From the NCBI RefSeq assembly GCF_910592395.1, contig NC_088311.1:9612501-9676500 (forward strand): a stretch of 64,000 bases of DNA. The letters are read 5' to 3'. The notes beneath the pieces were generated by a model. That model was not told the DNA's origin. It made no database searches and saw nothing but the letters and a program-made list of their open reading frames with translations. Source of the stretch: Lineus longissimus (taxonomy: Eukaryota > Nemertea > Pilidiophora > Heteronemertea > Lineidae). Made by a program: the position numbers and the translations under genes. This document shows positions 46,127-57,700 of the stretch, piece by piece. Within the stretch, counting starts at the first letter, position 1. The number at the start of each line of letters is the position of its first letter.

Positions 46127-48244
46127 TCAACAATGTTGAATCAAACGTTCAGGTGGTTTTCTCACACGTGCAGACCTCCTCGGAGCTGGGGCTGGACTGG
46201 CAACAGCGGTGTTCCCAGAAACAGGCAATGGAGCAGGTCCTGCTGGAGGTATCACTGGGACTGGTGCATGAACCGGAGCCGGACGCTCAGGCTGTACCAG
46301 AGGCATGTCTGGCATGATTAGCTCAGGTTCTACTGGTGCTCCCAATGTCAGTTCTCCACTGCGGCGCAGGTGATCCACGTGTACAAACCTACGTCGGCCA
46401 CCAACCTCAACCATGTACGTCTGTGGTCCTTGAATCTTAACCACACGACCTGGGAGCCATTTCTCCCTTCCATTTCGGAAGTTGCGCACGCGCACAATCT
46501 CATTAAGGACAAAACCTCGTGCCTTCACACCCCGGTTATCATGATTTTTTCACCATCTTGTCCTGTTTATCAGTCACAGTCTTGTTTAGATCTGGACGTA
46601 GCAAGGAGAACCGTGTTCTCAGCGGACGTTTGAACACTAACTCAGCCGGGCTTACCCCGTCACAGTATGGGGTGTCGTACGATATGTTAACAAGAAGTTA
46701 TCAACGCGCTGCTGAGGGGTACGACGTCGCTCATGTCCTTTCTCTTCGCCAGAAAATGCTTTTTGAACGCGTTCTTAGCTGATTTCACGATATTCTCAGC
46801 TGCGCCGTTTGACTGGGGATGATATGGCGGTACCAACTTGTGCTGAATTCCGTTTCTGCGCATAAAATCGGCAAATTCACTCGCAGTGAACTGAGGCCCG
46901 TTATCTGAAACCAAAGTTCCTGGAAGACCTGGACGCGCAAACCAACTACGGAGTGTACAAATAGTTTTCTCAGCAGTGGTGTCCGTTTTCATCAACTCGA
47001 TTTCCACCCACTTGCTGTATGAATCAATCAACATGAGGTAATTCACACGTTCAAAGTATCCAAAGTCAATATGGACTCTCTGCCAAACACGGGTTGGATA
47101 CAGCCACGGAATCAGTGGTGCTGGGGCTGGCTTATCTTTCATAGCCAGGCAAGCGTCACATGCACTCACCAAAGTCTCAATGTCCTGATCGATTCCTAGT
47201 GGAAACCACAAGTAACCACGCGCCATAGACTTCATCCTAACCACACCCCAGTGCTCATGGTGTAGCTCTGACAACAATCTCTGTCTATACTTAGGGGGTA
47301 TGACAACGCGCAACCCCCACAAGATGCATCCTTGATCTACAGAGAGTTCCTCACGGCGGTTCCAATATGGCTGCAGACTACCGTCAGGTAGCTCTCTTGG
47401 CCAGCCATTCTGAATGTACATGAACACACGTGACATAACTGGATCTTTCCGAGTTTCTTCCGTTATGTCCCTCGCAGCAACTGGCAGCTCGTCGGCCAGA
47501 CTGAAATAATTTACCGGTCTCTCAACAGCGACACGTGCACTATCCACCGGAAACCTGGAAAACATGTCCGCATTTGCATTCTGGGCGGATCTGCGGTAGT
47601 GGATGGTGTAATCATACGCCATCAATATCAATGCCCATCGTTGTAGGCGCAACGCGGCAAGTATGGGCACACCGGTGTGTGGCCCAAAGATCTTAGTCAG
47701 TGGCTCATGATCAGTGTAAAGTTCAAATTTCCGTCCGTATAAATACTTATGGAACTTAGTCACACCATGCACGATTCCAAGCGCCTCCTTCTCAATCTGC
47801 GCGTAATTTTTCTCACTGTCCGATAGAGAACGTGAACCAAAAGCAATAGGTCTCTCAGACCCATCTCTCATTCTGTGCGAGATCACCGCACCCACACCAT
47901 GGGGCGAGGCATCTGTCGCTAATATCAACTCCTTCTTGGTATCATAGTGCACCAAAACGCGATCACTAGTTAGTTCCTTTTTCACTTGCTCTAGCGCTTT
48001 ATTACAGTCATCAGTCCACTCCCACGTTACATCGCCACGGAGTAAACGATATAATGGCGAAAACGTAGTTGACAAGTTTGGCAAGTAGGCCCCATAATAG
48101 CCTACAATGCCCAGAAAAGTGCGCAACTCTGCAACGTTAGTTGGCGTTTTTGCTTTCAAAATAGCGTCCACCTTCTCTGGTACACACGCGCGACCCTCAG
48201 CATTAACACGATGACCGAAATAGACAACTTCCGGTACGCGGAAC
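46127..48244 (-). pseudogene. gypsy pol remnant (RT end, RNase H, integrase), frameshifted
   Basis: The main frame runs from 48244 to 46687. It opens with the post-RT text VVYFGHRV, then RNase H with TDAS, EKEAL and YTDHEPL. Integrase follows, with its zinc finger (LHHEHWG ... CDACL) and core residues HIDFGY, VSDNGPQF and AAEN (D,D,E). The frame is lost near 46,690-46,740. The integrase C terminus resumes in another frame by 46528 and stops at 46127, with a Pro/Arg-rich end. No chromodomain was seen. Confidence 0.88.
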
Positions 48245-48324
48245 CTACACAGTGAGGGGGATAGCGTCGAGTATTGCGTCAAATAGGCCCCCGGGACACG
48301 GCACAAAGTGTTTCAGTTCTTTCT
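48245..48324. repeat. 80-bp direct repeat, right of the gypsy fragment
   Basis: Second copy of the 45607-45686 sequence. It continues into GAGGCC, as unit 1 does. Confidence 0.9.
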
Positions 48325-48885
48325 GAGGCCAAATTATATATCACAGCCACCATAATCTACACATTTGGGACTTTCGACCCAAAAGTTGTATTCATACAAG
48401 ACTGGTCTACTGTGCAATGTTAATGTTTTTATTGGCAAAATTTGAAGCGTTTTACAAATTTGTATACATACAAGATGTTACTGCAAGAGCAGGCGATGTG
48501 TCTCTCGTAAATAAGCTGTGTCAACAAATTCATTCTCATTTGCTCGAAATTGTATTATTACAATTTGTAGGAGCGAATGTCCAGTATCTTCTTCAAGTTG
48601 TTTATATCCATACATTGCATTGATGGAAGTAAGGTCAGTTCTACAAAGCTGCACAACAAAAAACAATATTTTATATTCTAATATGTTCATATGTACATTT
48701 TATCGAAGTTGTAGTTGTACTGGTAGAGCTTTGCATCTAAAGATAATTTGTACAAAGATGATCATAGACAATCAAAACTACAGCTAATTTCCCCCTAAAA
48801 CCGCGAGATCTTCACTCCTGATGTGCGACGTTCAGAGAGTTACAAGAAAATATGTAACTAACAAATTTGTTGAAATTTAGAAATC

Positions 48886-48887
48886 AT
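48886..48887. other. Empty Helitron insertion site
   Basis: AAATCA|TGTGCTTAAACG is continuous here, whereas unit 1 has 3,184 bp between the A and the T. Confidence 0.85.
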
Positions 48888-49250
48888 GTGCTTAAACGGG
48901 ACAAATGACGTTTTCCCTTTTCCCACTATGTCGTCTTTATGGTGAATGGTCGTCGAATCCGTGAGGTTCTTGCCCTTCATTTACGTAGACTGAAATATGA
49001 AGAGGTTCATTATACATGATGCTGTTCAACACAACCGTATATGGTTAGAAACATGAGAACAAAGAATTAAGACCGGTGTTATTCAAGGCTGTGACGAAAT
49101 TTAATTGGTGTTGCCTTATCGACAGTAGTGCTCAAAGAGTGCTGAAATCCTGTCTTGCGCGCACGGCCGTCGGAAAACAAGGACGGACTATTTTCATTGG
49201 ATAAAAAAGATCGTCGTTCATTCACATACAATGTTAGACCGTAAAATTCT

Positions 49251-49470
49251 CTAATGATTTTCAAAATCAAATATGTTTGGGGCGACATACTGACCATAGG
49301 GCACTGCCATAGCTTCGGTGTTCCGTCTGTCCGCGTGCTCCTGAAGTAGCTTCATGACTCTTTTCTCTGCCACCTTTCCGCCAACAACTATCGGCAGGAC
49401 GATCACCAAGACGAGGAAGACAACACCCATTACTGCAAAGATGGCACCTTCCACTTCCGTGATGCCACCA
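49251..49470 (-). CDS. CRTM-2 exon 3 (membrane helix and tail)
   Basis: Helix with AVMGVVFLVLVIVLPIVV, tail with LLQEHADRRN and the FDFENH end, TAG at 49251-49253. Confidence 0.8.
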
Positions 49471-51468
49471 CTAAAATTTCAAAATGTCAAAATTACTGTC
49501 AAAATGGGGGCCGATCTCGATCTCCTTCCTTCCTCATCAACAGACTCGGGTCGCAGGTAAATCGCAATTAAACCAGAAATGACATACAATGGAGTTTTAG
49601 ACCCGGAAGATGCCCGGATGACGACTGATATGGCAAAGAATTATAATGCTGGTGACAAAAACTAACATTTATTTGTTGATGATATTTAATCAACGCTCCT
49701 TGGTGACTTTTGTACGGTGACTGGGAAGGATATCGGATTTTCTTTTTCTGGGCGGGACGACTTATTAAGTCGGGGGGACGACTAAGTAAGTCGGGGGTGA
49801 TCTAAGACTATATTATCTATTCCCACCGCTGTTGATGAAATTTCAAAATGGCTAAAAAAATTAACTAGGACAATACATGAAAATAAAACCGACAGATACT
49901 CACCCGCTAGGTTCATTTCCACTGCTTGTTTGTCCATCACTGATACTTCTTCGTATGTCATCCACGTTGCCTCTCAGGCTTCTGACATAGCTATCCCAGC
50001 TGCTCTGGCTGGCGCGGGAACTGCTGTATCGACCCCAAAAGCTGCTGTTCGAACTGGCCTGACTTGCATCGTTAAGACTGCTGATATAGTTCAATATATC
50101 ACTTTTGTAACTGCTCATCATTTTTGACATGCTTGTTTTAGAACTGAAAGAGCTTTTAGAGACGCGTTCGCTTTTTTGGTAGCTACTATGTAGCCAATTA
50201 CAGCACGTGGACCATATCGAGTATGGATCGTCAAACCTCTGACAGCAATACGAATTGGTATAATACGAGCAAACTTCGGCAATGGGCACACGATTTGTAG
50301 AGGTACATGTTTGACGAGAACAACATCGCCCACTTTTTATTAATGTAGGAAAAACCATAAGAGAAAAGTCACAACAATCAGTTGATTTGGCATTCGTACA
50401 ATACTCTGTGTATGTCTGGCCATTGCCGGGGGCGCACGTAGCATAGGTGATAGTTGCGATGGCTGAGAACACTGAAAAGAGAGCAAGCTTGATTAACAGT
50501 TGTAAAGAACACAGTTTAAAGTTACCTTTGCAACAAAAATATTTTTGACATTAGCATATTGCTTTTGCGAAGTTATGAGCAGGTGCATCTCAATGGGCAT
50601 TAATTATGTTAGTAGTTGCATTGTGATGAAACAAATATTATTTTGGCCGGGTCTATTTGGCAAGCCGCTCGCCGAACAGGCATCTTTTTTTGTCCTGTTT
50701 GGAGAGCCGCTTGCCAAACAGCACTAAAAATCAACTCTGTTCGGCAAGCCGGGCTTGCCAAACAGGGAAAAAATACTACCCTCTTTGGCGAGCCGGAGAG
50801 GTTACAACATGTTGGCCAATCAGAGAGCAGTGACGTCATATTCGAATTTATATGCGCATATTTAACAATGGCCGACTTCGCGCTCTCGATTCAATTTCTG
50901 TTACTAAACTCGGGTTTTGGTCAATAATCCATGAGGAAGCATGTACATGTACATGTCTGTATGGATTTACAAAAAAAGTCATAAACGTGATTTCACTGAT
51001 AAGCATGTTAAATGCATTAGTGTGCATTTCTAAAGGCGTTTCACAGTAACTCCAGTGTTGCTGACCGTGTTGCCACGAATGATAATGAGCTCCTGGATGG
51101 TTGAATATGCATGAGTTCGGCTCTCCATCTAGGGCAGAAAAAAGGCGCCGTTTGGTGAGCCGGGCTTGCCAAATAGTCACTTCCTATTCTTTTTAGGAGG
51201 CCAGAGATTTAGTGCCTGAATGCGTTTTATAATGGGACACTGTTAAAAGAAAATGTGATTCACATCGTATCAAAGATTTTCGACCTTTTGCGCGTCTGAT
51301 GGTGTAGACTTTCTCTTCCGCCTAGTAAAATGTTGGATAATTTTCTACATTTTGAGTAAAACCAAAAGAGATGGATTTCTGGTAACGAAGGATCAACCTA
51401 CCTGTTGGCACTCCGAGTATCAAAAGCATTAGAAGAAGATAACTACGTAGATCGAGTGAAAAGGCCAT
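49251..51468 (-). CDS. Cysteine-rich single-pass membrane protein, unit 2 (CRTM-2)
   Basis: Exons 51468-51402, 50471-49904 and 49470-49251, the same lengths (67, 568, 220 nt) and phases as CRTM-1, giving 284 residues. All cysteines of both C-x7-CC repeats are kept. The few replacements include DLRSYLLL in the signal peptide, NAKSTD, MVFPTL, and SRASQSS in the stalk, which removes the single stalk cysteine of CRTM-1. The exon 1 donor is GTAGGT, better than in CRTM-1. The acceptor used at 50472 is intact; the alternative one seen at 25681 in unit 1 is destroyed here, which supports my exon 2 start. Both copies look functional. Confidence 0.8.
49904..50471 (-). CDS. CRTM-2 exon 2 (Cys repeats and stalk)
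   Basis: Acceptor CTCTTTTCAG|TG, donor GCGG|GTGAGT, 568 nt, same phases as CRTM-1. Confidence 0.8.
50653..51176. mobile_element. MITE-like foldback element, unit 2 (524 bp)
   Basis: Same length and position as the unit 1 copy, with only scattered substitutions. It lies in CRTM-2 intron 1. Confidence 0.6.
51402..51468 (-). CDS. CRTM-2 exon 1 (signal peptide)
   Basis: ATG at 51468; MAFSLDLRSYLLLMLL; phase-1 donor ACAG|GTAGGT. Confidence 0.75.
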
Positions 51469-51566
51469 TACTTTTGCGATTGCGATTGCAAAGACGGACT
51501 CGGAGAAAATGTAGACTAACTCTATGAAGAACATTTATGAAAACACTGCATTTATACTATAACCAC

Positions 51567-51574
51567 ATTTTATA
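51567..51574 (-). promoter_or_regulatory. TATA box of CRTM-2
   Basis: TATAAAAT on the minus strand about 100 bases upstream of the ATG, as in unit 1. Confidence 0.45.
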
Positions 51575-51579
51575 GTCCC

Positions 51580-54550
51580 CAAGGCCACGTGGTTTGGCTT
51601 TGATTGGTGGGAGATTACAAATGTTCTCGAAAAAGCCGAAACAGTCGAATGAGCAGATTTAATTCACGTCAGATTTTATTGATGATACATTGTGTGTATC
51701 ATGTGCGTGTGCATTATATCCCATGAATAGGGCCTAAAATAGTAGATATATGGTTGACATTGTGTTATCAATATACATGTAATATGATATCATATAATGC
51801 ATCAGGCAGGCCATGTTTACAAGTATCCGAGAACTGTTGGTACCGACGTGGAAGTAAATTTAGTACCTGTTATGAATAGTCCGACCCTATTGTTCACTAC
51901 TTGTTCAAGCTATATAGCTAGATAGAGCCAAAGGATCAAAGAATACTATTACAACTGGGTATTTGCTTCATGTAAGACTGGTTTGTGTGATGAATATTAA
52001 TCACATAACTTTTTAACAATAGTCGACAGATCCTATAATGCAGGCTTGAACGTCTTTCTCTACGTAAATGAACAAATTAATCAGATTTTCCAAAGTTTGG
52101 GTGGTATCACCTGCCAGTGCGGTAGCGGTGGCGGTAGAGGTCGCATCTAACTTCACACATCAACTCCGGTCTATTCTGCACCTTGCATAAGAACTCAGAT
52201 GAGCTGCCCATTTGGTGCTACAACCTAAACCTTTCTACCGGTACTCATTTATACACCTGGGTGGAATAAGGCATGTAAGGTAAAAAGACCTGCCTCAGTC
52301 ATTTTCAGTCGCACGCTGACTGTGGTGTTCGAACCAGGGAGTTCTTGCCAACGAGCCGAAAGAACATGAACGACTATTGATAAGACGAACACATGCTCTA
52401 TTCAGCAAGCCTATCTTACTGAACCCGAAAAGCGGGGTATACAATATTATACAAAGACGGCAGCTTTGAGAAAACCCAAAAGCGCGCTAGACTTCCTTTC
52501 CTCGTACTCAAACACGTTACTCTTCTTCGACAATACCCTCTTTATTCAAATGTACATTAATGTATACTTCCTTCTGAGGAAATCGCCAATGTTAAGTTCA
52601 TATATTCCAGATAAAACTATTTCGTTTTCGAGGAAGGCCGGCCGCTCGCATTATGAAATCGTCCAATGGTGGTTCTGCCATTTCTTCCTCGTCTGCGGGT
52701 CACGTTTGGCCAGAGTATTTCAAATATAATGAAAAGTTCTGGTTTGGCGACGATAGCACAAAAATATTTAGCTTATCTATTATCACTTTATAACACAATT
52801 TCTCTGAGAATCAATACTTATAAATTGGATTAAAATGTACATTAACTATCGTATCAAGTGGCACCTATTTAGGCTGGCTTAATTTGGAGAATCTTCTATG
52901 TTTTTAGCTAGATAAGTAAGGGGTTCTGAGACATGAACTCAATATATTGTCACAGTGATCAACGGAGACATTCTTTGAAAGCTTGATTGTGAAAATATCC
53001 AGATTGCGAAAAAACATTTTTCATGAAAATAGAAGCATTAGCTCCAAACCGGGGTTTGTGTACCAGCGGAACATTCACGAAGTGGTTTTCCACGCAATCG
53101 CCCACGTTCACGGCTGGGAAAACGTCTTCATAATTTCCGCTAGTGTGTCGTTCATATTGAAATGTTCAAGTATAAGTGCACAAATTCCCGGGATTGATAT
53201 TTTTGTCAAATGCCATCAAATAAAATTCTCCTTGAAGCATCCAAAATAATCTACAGTTCAAGTTGTCCACGTTCTCGTTATTCTTTGAACCACTTTATTT
53301 TAAACATCTTAACGTCATTTCAAACATAGAATATCCTGCCTTTATTTTTAGGTCCTTCTTTTCCATGCATGTTCCCCAATTTTACGACTTTGTAGACAAC
53401 CATACATATACACTACTGTTACTACATTGAACGATGATAGTGTTTTTTATCATTTAGGGGGAAAAAAGTATAGCACCCTTTCACTAGGGTGGCAATGAAC
53501 GATTCTCCTCTGACAAATATTTTGACAAATATTTTGTCTTTCATGTGTAGTTTGTATTGCGTAGGTTTCATGGCAATTCAACATCGACATCTATGTCACG
53601 GTTTCATACAACATGCTCTGCATGTACTTGGACGACAAAGGTGTCGCAAGCCAACTCACCTTAACAAAATACACCACACCTGGCGACATGCCATCGGGCA
53701 AAGACGTAGTTGATCTTTTTAACGATATCAAATATAAAACCTGCGTAGTGGGCTTTGTGATTCTAAACTTTCACTCGTTCATCTGAATACAAAACGAAAT
53801 CGTGTGCACTTGAAGTCCATAATAGGCCGTTTGAGACGAGCTGTCTTCAATTATGAATGTCGAATGAAGGTTTATTTACCCTACAGATATAGGCCTATCG
53901 TCACACATAGAAACTGTTTCGTGAGGGTCGATGTTATGAGGTTATGATATGCCTTCGATAAGACAACAATGGGAATTAAGGTATAGGTGCGAGCGGGCTT
54001 TAAAGAAAATTGACCGCGTATTGAGCTAGGCCAGAATTATTTTAACCGTGAGCCGAGGTAAGGCGCAAAATTATGAAACAGACGCTACGCATATCAGACT
54101 GAGAGAGAAGTCAAATATCGGCGGTGTGTTCTTTTTAAAATGCACTTTACCAACCGCATGCACTCTTTGTTGTGTGTACGGTCTGAATTTATCCTGATAT
54201 GTTTTTAGTTCTTTTTTCTTGAGACCCATATAAAGCGATGTTTTTTTTTCAAAATCAGAACAATGTTGGAGCATGCTTTGACCACCACTTGAGCATGGAG
54301 ACATTGATAATTGTTAGACCGATGTTTTTAATGATGCCAACAAAACCTATCGAATATGGCTTTATAAAGCGCTGAATTGGGCTACGTACCCGGAAGATTT
54401 GATCAAATCTTCCGGGTCGCTGAACTGGGCCCAGTTCAGCGTTGCGCAGGATTTCGATGTAGGCCACCCGTACAATAAATGTCTAGAATCGTAAAACAAC
54501 TTGCATTTATTTTATAAATGTAATAGGAGATCACAGTGACGAAACATTGA
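51580..54550. other. Intergenic region between CRTM-2 and receptor 2
   Basis: Copy of 26.76-30.32 kb with deletions. Nothing coding is seen. The two abutting palindromes are listed separately. Confidence 0.5.
54388..54441. repeat. Two abutting perfect palindromes (30 and 24 bp), unit 2 only
   Basis: 54388-54417 is centred on GATTTGA|TCAAATC. 54418-54441 is centred on ACTGGG|CCCAGT. Unit 1 has single arms only (about 30165-30202). Confidence 0.9.
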
Positions 54551-54552
54551 CC

Positions 54553-54560
54553 TATATAAT
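54553..54560 (+). promoter_or_regulatory. TATA-like core promoter of receptor 2
   Basis: CTATATAATGAAG about 110 bases before the ATG at 54666, matching the unit 1 position. Confidence 0.45.
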
Positions 54561-54665
54561 GAAGCCCGGGCGAAGTCAACCAAACCATGTGACCTGACTA
54601 GCACAATTGTATAGGAACATGGCGACATGACGATGAATGTCAATCTTGCATGGAAATAAACTAGC

Positions 54666-54729
54666 ATGGATTTCGATTTCTTAGCGTGTTGTGTCTTCGC
54701 CGCGGTGATACCCCATGTCCATCTTATTG
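54666..54729 (+). CDS. Receptor 2 exon 1 (signal peptide)
   Basis: 64 nt, donor ATTG|GTGAGT. Confidence 0.75.
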
Positions 54730-57700
54730 GTGAGTAGCCTGTTTATACTTGCAGATCAAATCAGCTCACCGGATAAAAATCTTTTACTCAATACTAGATA
54801 TCAACAGTTAAACTTTTGTCAATAGTGACTTCCTCGTCGGGTCTGACACCAAAAATAACCATGCCGGCTACCCGACGGGCTGCCTCGGTCGAATAGCTTT
54901 CTCTCTCAAAATAGAAAATGGGTTAAAAGTCCAACAAGTATTCGAAGAAATTAAAATGATGGGTTAGAAGATCATCAACGCTAATAAAAACTATTGTTTA
55001 TTATAGTTTTTGCTATCTTATATCTTAAAGGTATAACTGAGTGGCACCAACATGTCGGTTTAGAAGGTCTAAGTATGCATTAAGACAACAATTAATTTTA
55101 AAAAAATCGATTTCAAGCAATGTGGTTCGTTTTCTTTCAACTTTTATTCCCAAACCACGCCCATCCAATAAAAACGAAAATCTTCGGGAATCTTCGGGAA
55201 TCTTCGGCGATGACGACAACAAAGGAAGACCGAGCGCTCTCAGGAATATCATGGCGGACGGTGCAGTGCATTTGCATGTGAATAGTTTCTTGAGATATCA
55301 TACGAAATATCAATTGATATGGTGAATAGATGTGTTTTGTTCGGCTGTAGTGCCACGGCCGATGCATCGAGTGCTCTTTCGAAGCATTCATTCCCGAAAA
55401 AAACAGCAATTCGACGTCAGTGGGTGAAGTTTGTACAAACAACGAGAGTGGACTTCGTGGATCCGAAACCGACCAACACTTCGGCCGTAGTGTGTTCAAA
55501 ACACTTCACTGACGATTGTTTTGAAGTAGCATGATTATTGTTTGCCCAGAACGAAAGTGGTTTTCAGAAGAAGTAAGCATATTTTGATTCTATAGCCCTA
55601 ATAAATTCCTATTACGTAGACGCGGAGCAACTGAAGAATACCCGGGACACTCTCTGTGCTAAATGATAGGAATGTGTACATAATGTACAGAGGGACAGAG
55701 TGTACATAATCATACTACTGTCCCGGCTATTCTGTAGTTATCGAAATGTTATTGTGTTGAATACTCAGGTGATGTGGGCATGTACATGGTTATATAGCCT
55801 AATATAAGCCAGGCCTGACATTGACATATTTAGCATATGCATAGGGCCTTGCACGCAGGCAGGCATGGTCCATCAGTCTTGTGTGATGTGTCGTATGACT
55901 TCGTTCAATTGACAATGGATATGACAGTTCCACTTGGCACTCAACTATCAACTATTGTACCCATCAATGTAGTTTTTTAAAGACTACATAAGCATAAGCA
56001 TACATAATTATGCCAAACTGACCGCTCACATTCACATGTTAATATGTTTCTACTTGTAGGCTAGTTAGCTGGACTCCACTTCAATGAGAACAGTGGCAGG
56101 GACCAAGCCAAACTCGAGAATGGGGCAGAACAATTCAACGTTTTATTCCCCAAATTCAAGAAGGGAGGCTTTTCAGTGAAACGTGTTCTGACCAAGTGCA
56201 CATTCAGTAAGTCTGTATTATTTTGTTCTAAAAAATAGGCCAGGTGAAGGAATCTGCGATGTTCCCCTGCGGATGAGTACCATTTCCAAGGTAATACTAC
56301 AGGGTGGTCCATGAAAAGTGTCCCTAGCCAGTCTTTCAAGTGAATGGGGAAAGGCTTCAAAACATCCTGTAATTAGAATGTGCTGGCAGTTTTCAAATGA
56401 ACACATATATGTAATTTGAAATATTGACCAGCCCCTTTTCCTAGGTCACCGCTGAGTAATTGCTGTTCATCACCACAACAACTGTCTTTTTTCAGACTAT
56501 GTGACTGAACTTCAGAAAGAGGTGTGCAGAATCATCCGAGCTGGAGAAATCTGTCAGAATGAAGAACCCCCACCCCCACTTTCCAGCGCCTTCGAACATC
56601 TGGATAAGCAGGAAGCCATCAACAGATACCGGAGTGGAAAACGCTACGTGGAGCATGTGGGGAAATAACTTGTGTTGGACTTCTAGATTCCAGTGTAAAC
56701 TGTATGTGGTGGGAGCATATTTGGTTTGACGATCATCAAGTTGAAGCTATCACAAATTGCATGCCCGGCCTTGGGCATAGTCATCATTGATTTTGTACAG
56801 GTCCTGTTTAACAAACATAACATCACCAGTATTGGCATTTTATATGAGCAATGTATTTAAAATTTGAAACTTTAAAATTTTGTACAGATTAACAAATACA
56901 TGCAACTGAACACAATTTTTCTTGTTCGTCAATGTCATTGTACTTCATAGTCCCTATAGTCAGTGTCTAGTCAGAGTCCCCGTGATGAAAACCTCTGAAT
57001 TCAGCATCCTCCTCGAGTCCGGGCGGGGGGGCATGAACTGTGCCCTTGTCCGACTGACTGCACATGATGGCAAAACCACACGGACATCCCGCCCCAGAAA
57101 CCCCCAACACCACCTCGCTAACTGTCTGTAGCTTATGTGCCGCATCCTCTTCTCATACGGCCTATCATATGCTGCCCGACCATACTGCTGTCTGTATTGA
57201 AGCCAGGCCACCTGCAGGACATGATGGTCCAGGCAAACTGGGTGTTGGATGATACATGTCGTCCCCTCGACCTCTATCTCTGCCATCTTGTCTTGGACCC
57301 TTTGGATCTCGTGGCAGCACGTACATTCATCCTCTTTGCTGGATCTGGCAGTTGTCGCAGTGGCACCTGAAATGATAGCAATATAGGCCTGTATTTATCA
57401 TATCAGTGACAGTGACATTGTAGTCATGAGATTAATAAGCAGTGTCATGGTAGCAGTACATCATGACATGGTCGACCTTGTTCACGAAGTAAGTCCACGC
57501 AAATCTTTTGTGAGTTGGTACTGAACAAAAGGACACCCGCAAACGGACAATAGCTCATGCACTGCGTAAAGTCATGAGGCCTTTGTGAATATGGTCCCTG
57601 GTATACGGTACCGGTAGATAGGGGCCTAGTTGGCGATGGTACTGGTAGGTAGGTAGGCTCTTCATTTATTATAGTGTTCAGTGGGTGACAGTGCTTGAAA

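Larger units (their letters stand above)
45687..48244 (-). mobile_element. 5'-truncated Ty3/gypsy LTR retrotransposon
   Basis: Read on the minus strand, it starts at 48244 in the end of reverse transcriptase. It then carries RNase H, integrase, an integrase C-terminal extension, a purine tract and a 3' LTR. The 5' LTR, gag, protease and most of reverse transcriptase are absent. It is absent from unit 1, so it was inserted or trimmed after the duplication. Frameshifts show it is inactive. Confidence 0.9.

Noticed and set aside
46687-48306. First residues of the gypsy frame (48306-48245) as part of pol
   Set aside because: They are encoded by the 80-bp flanking duplication, not by the element.
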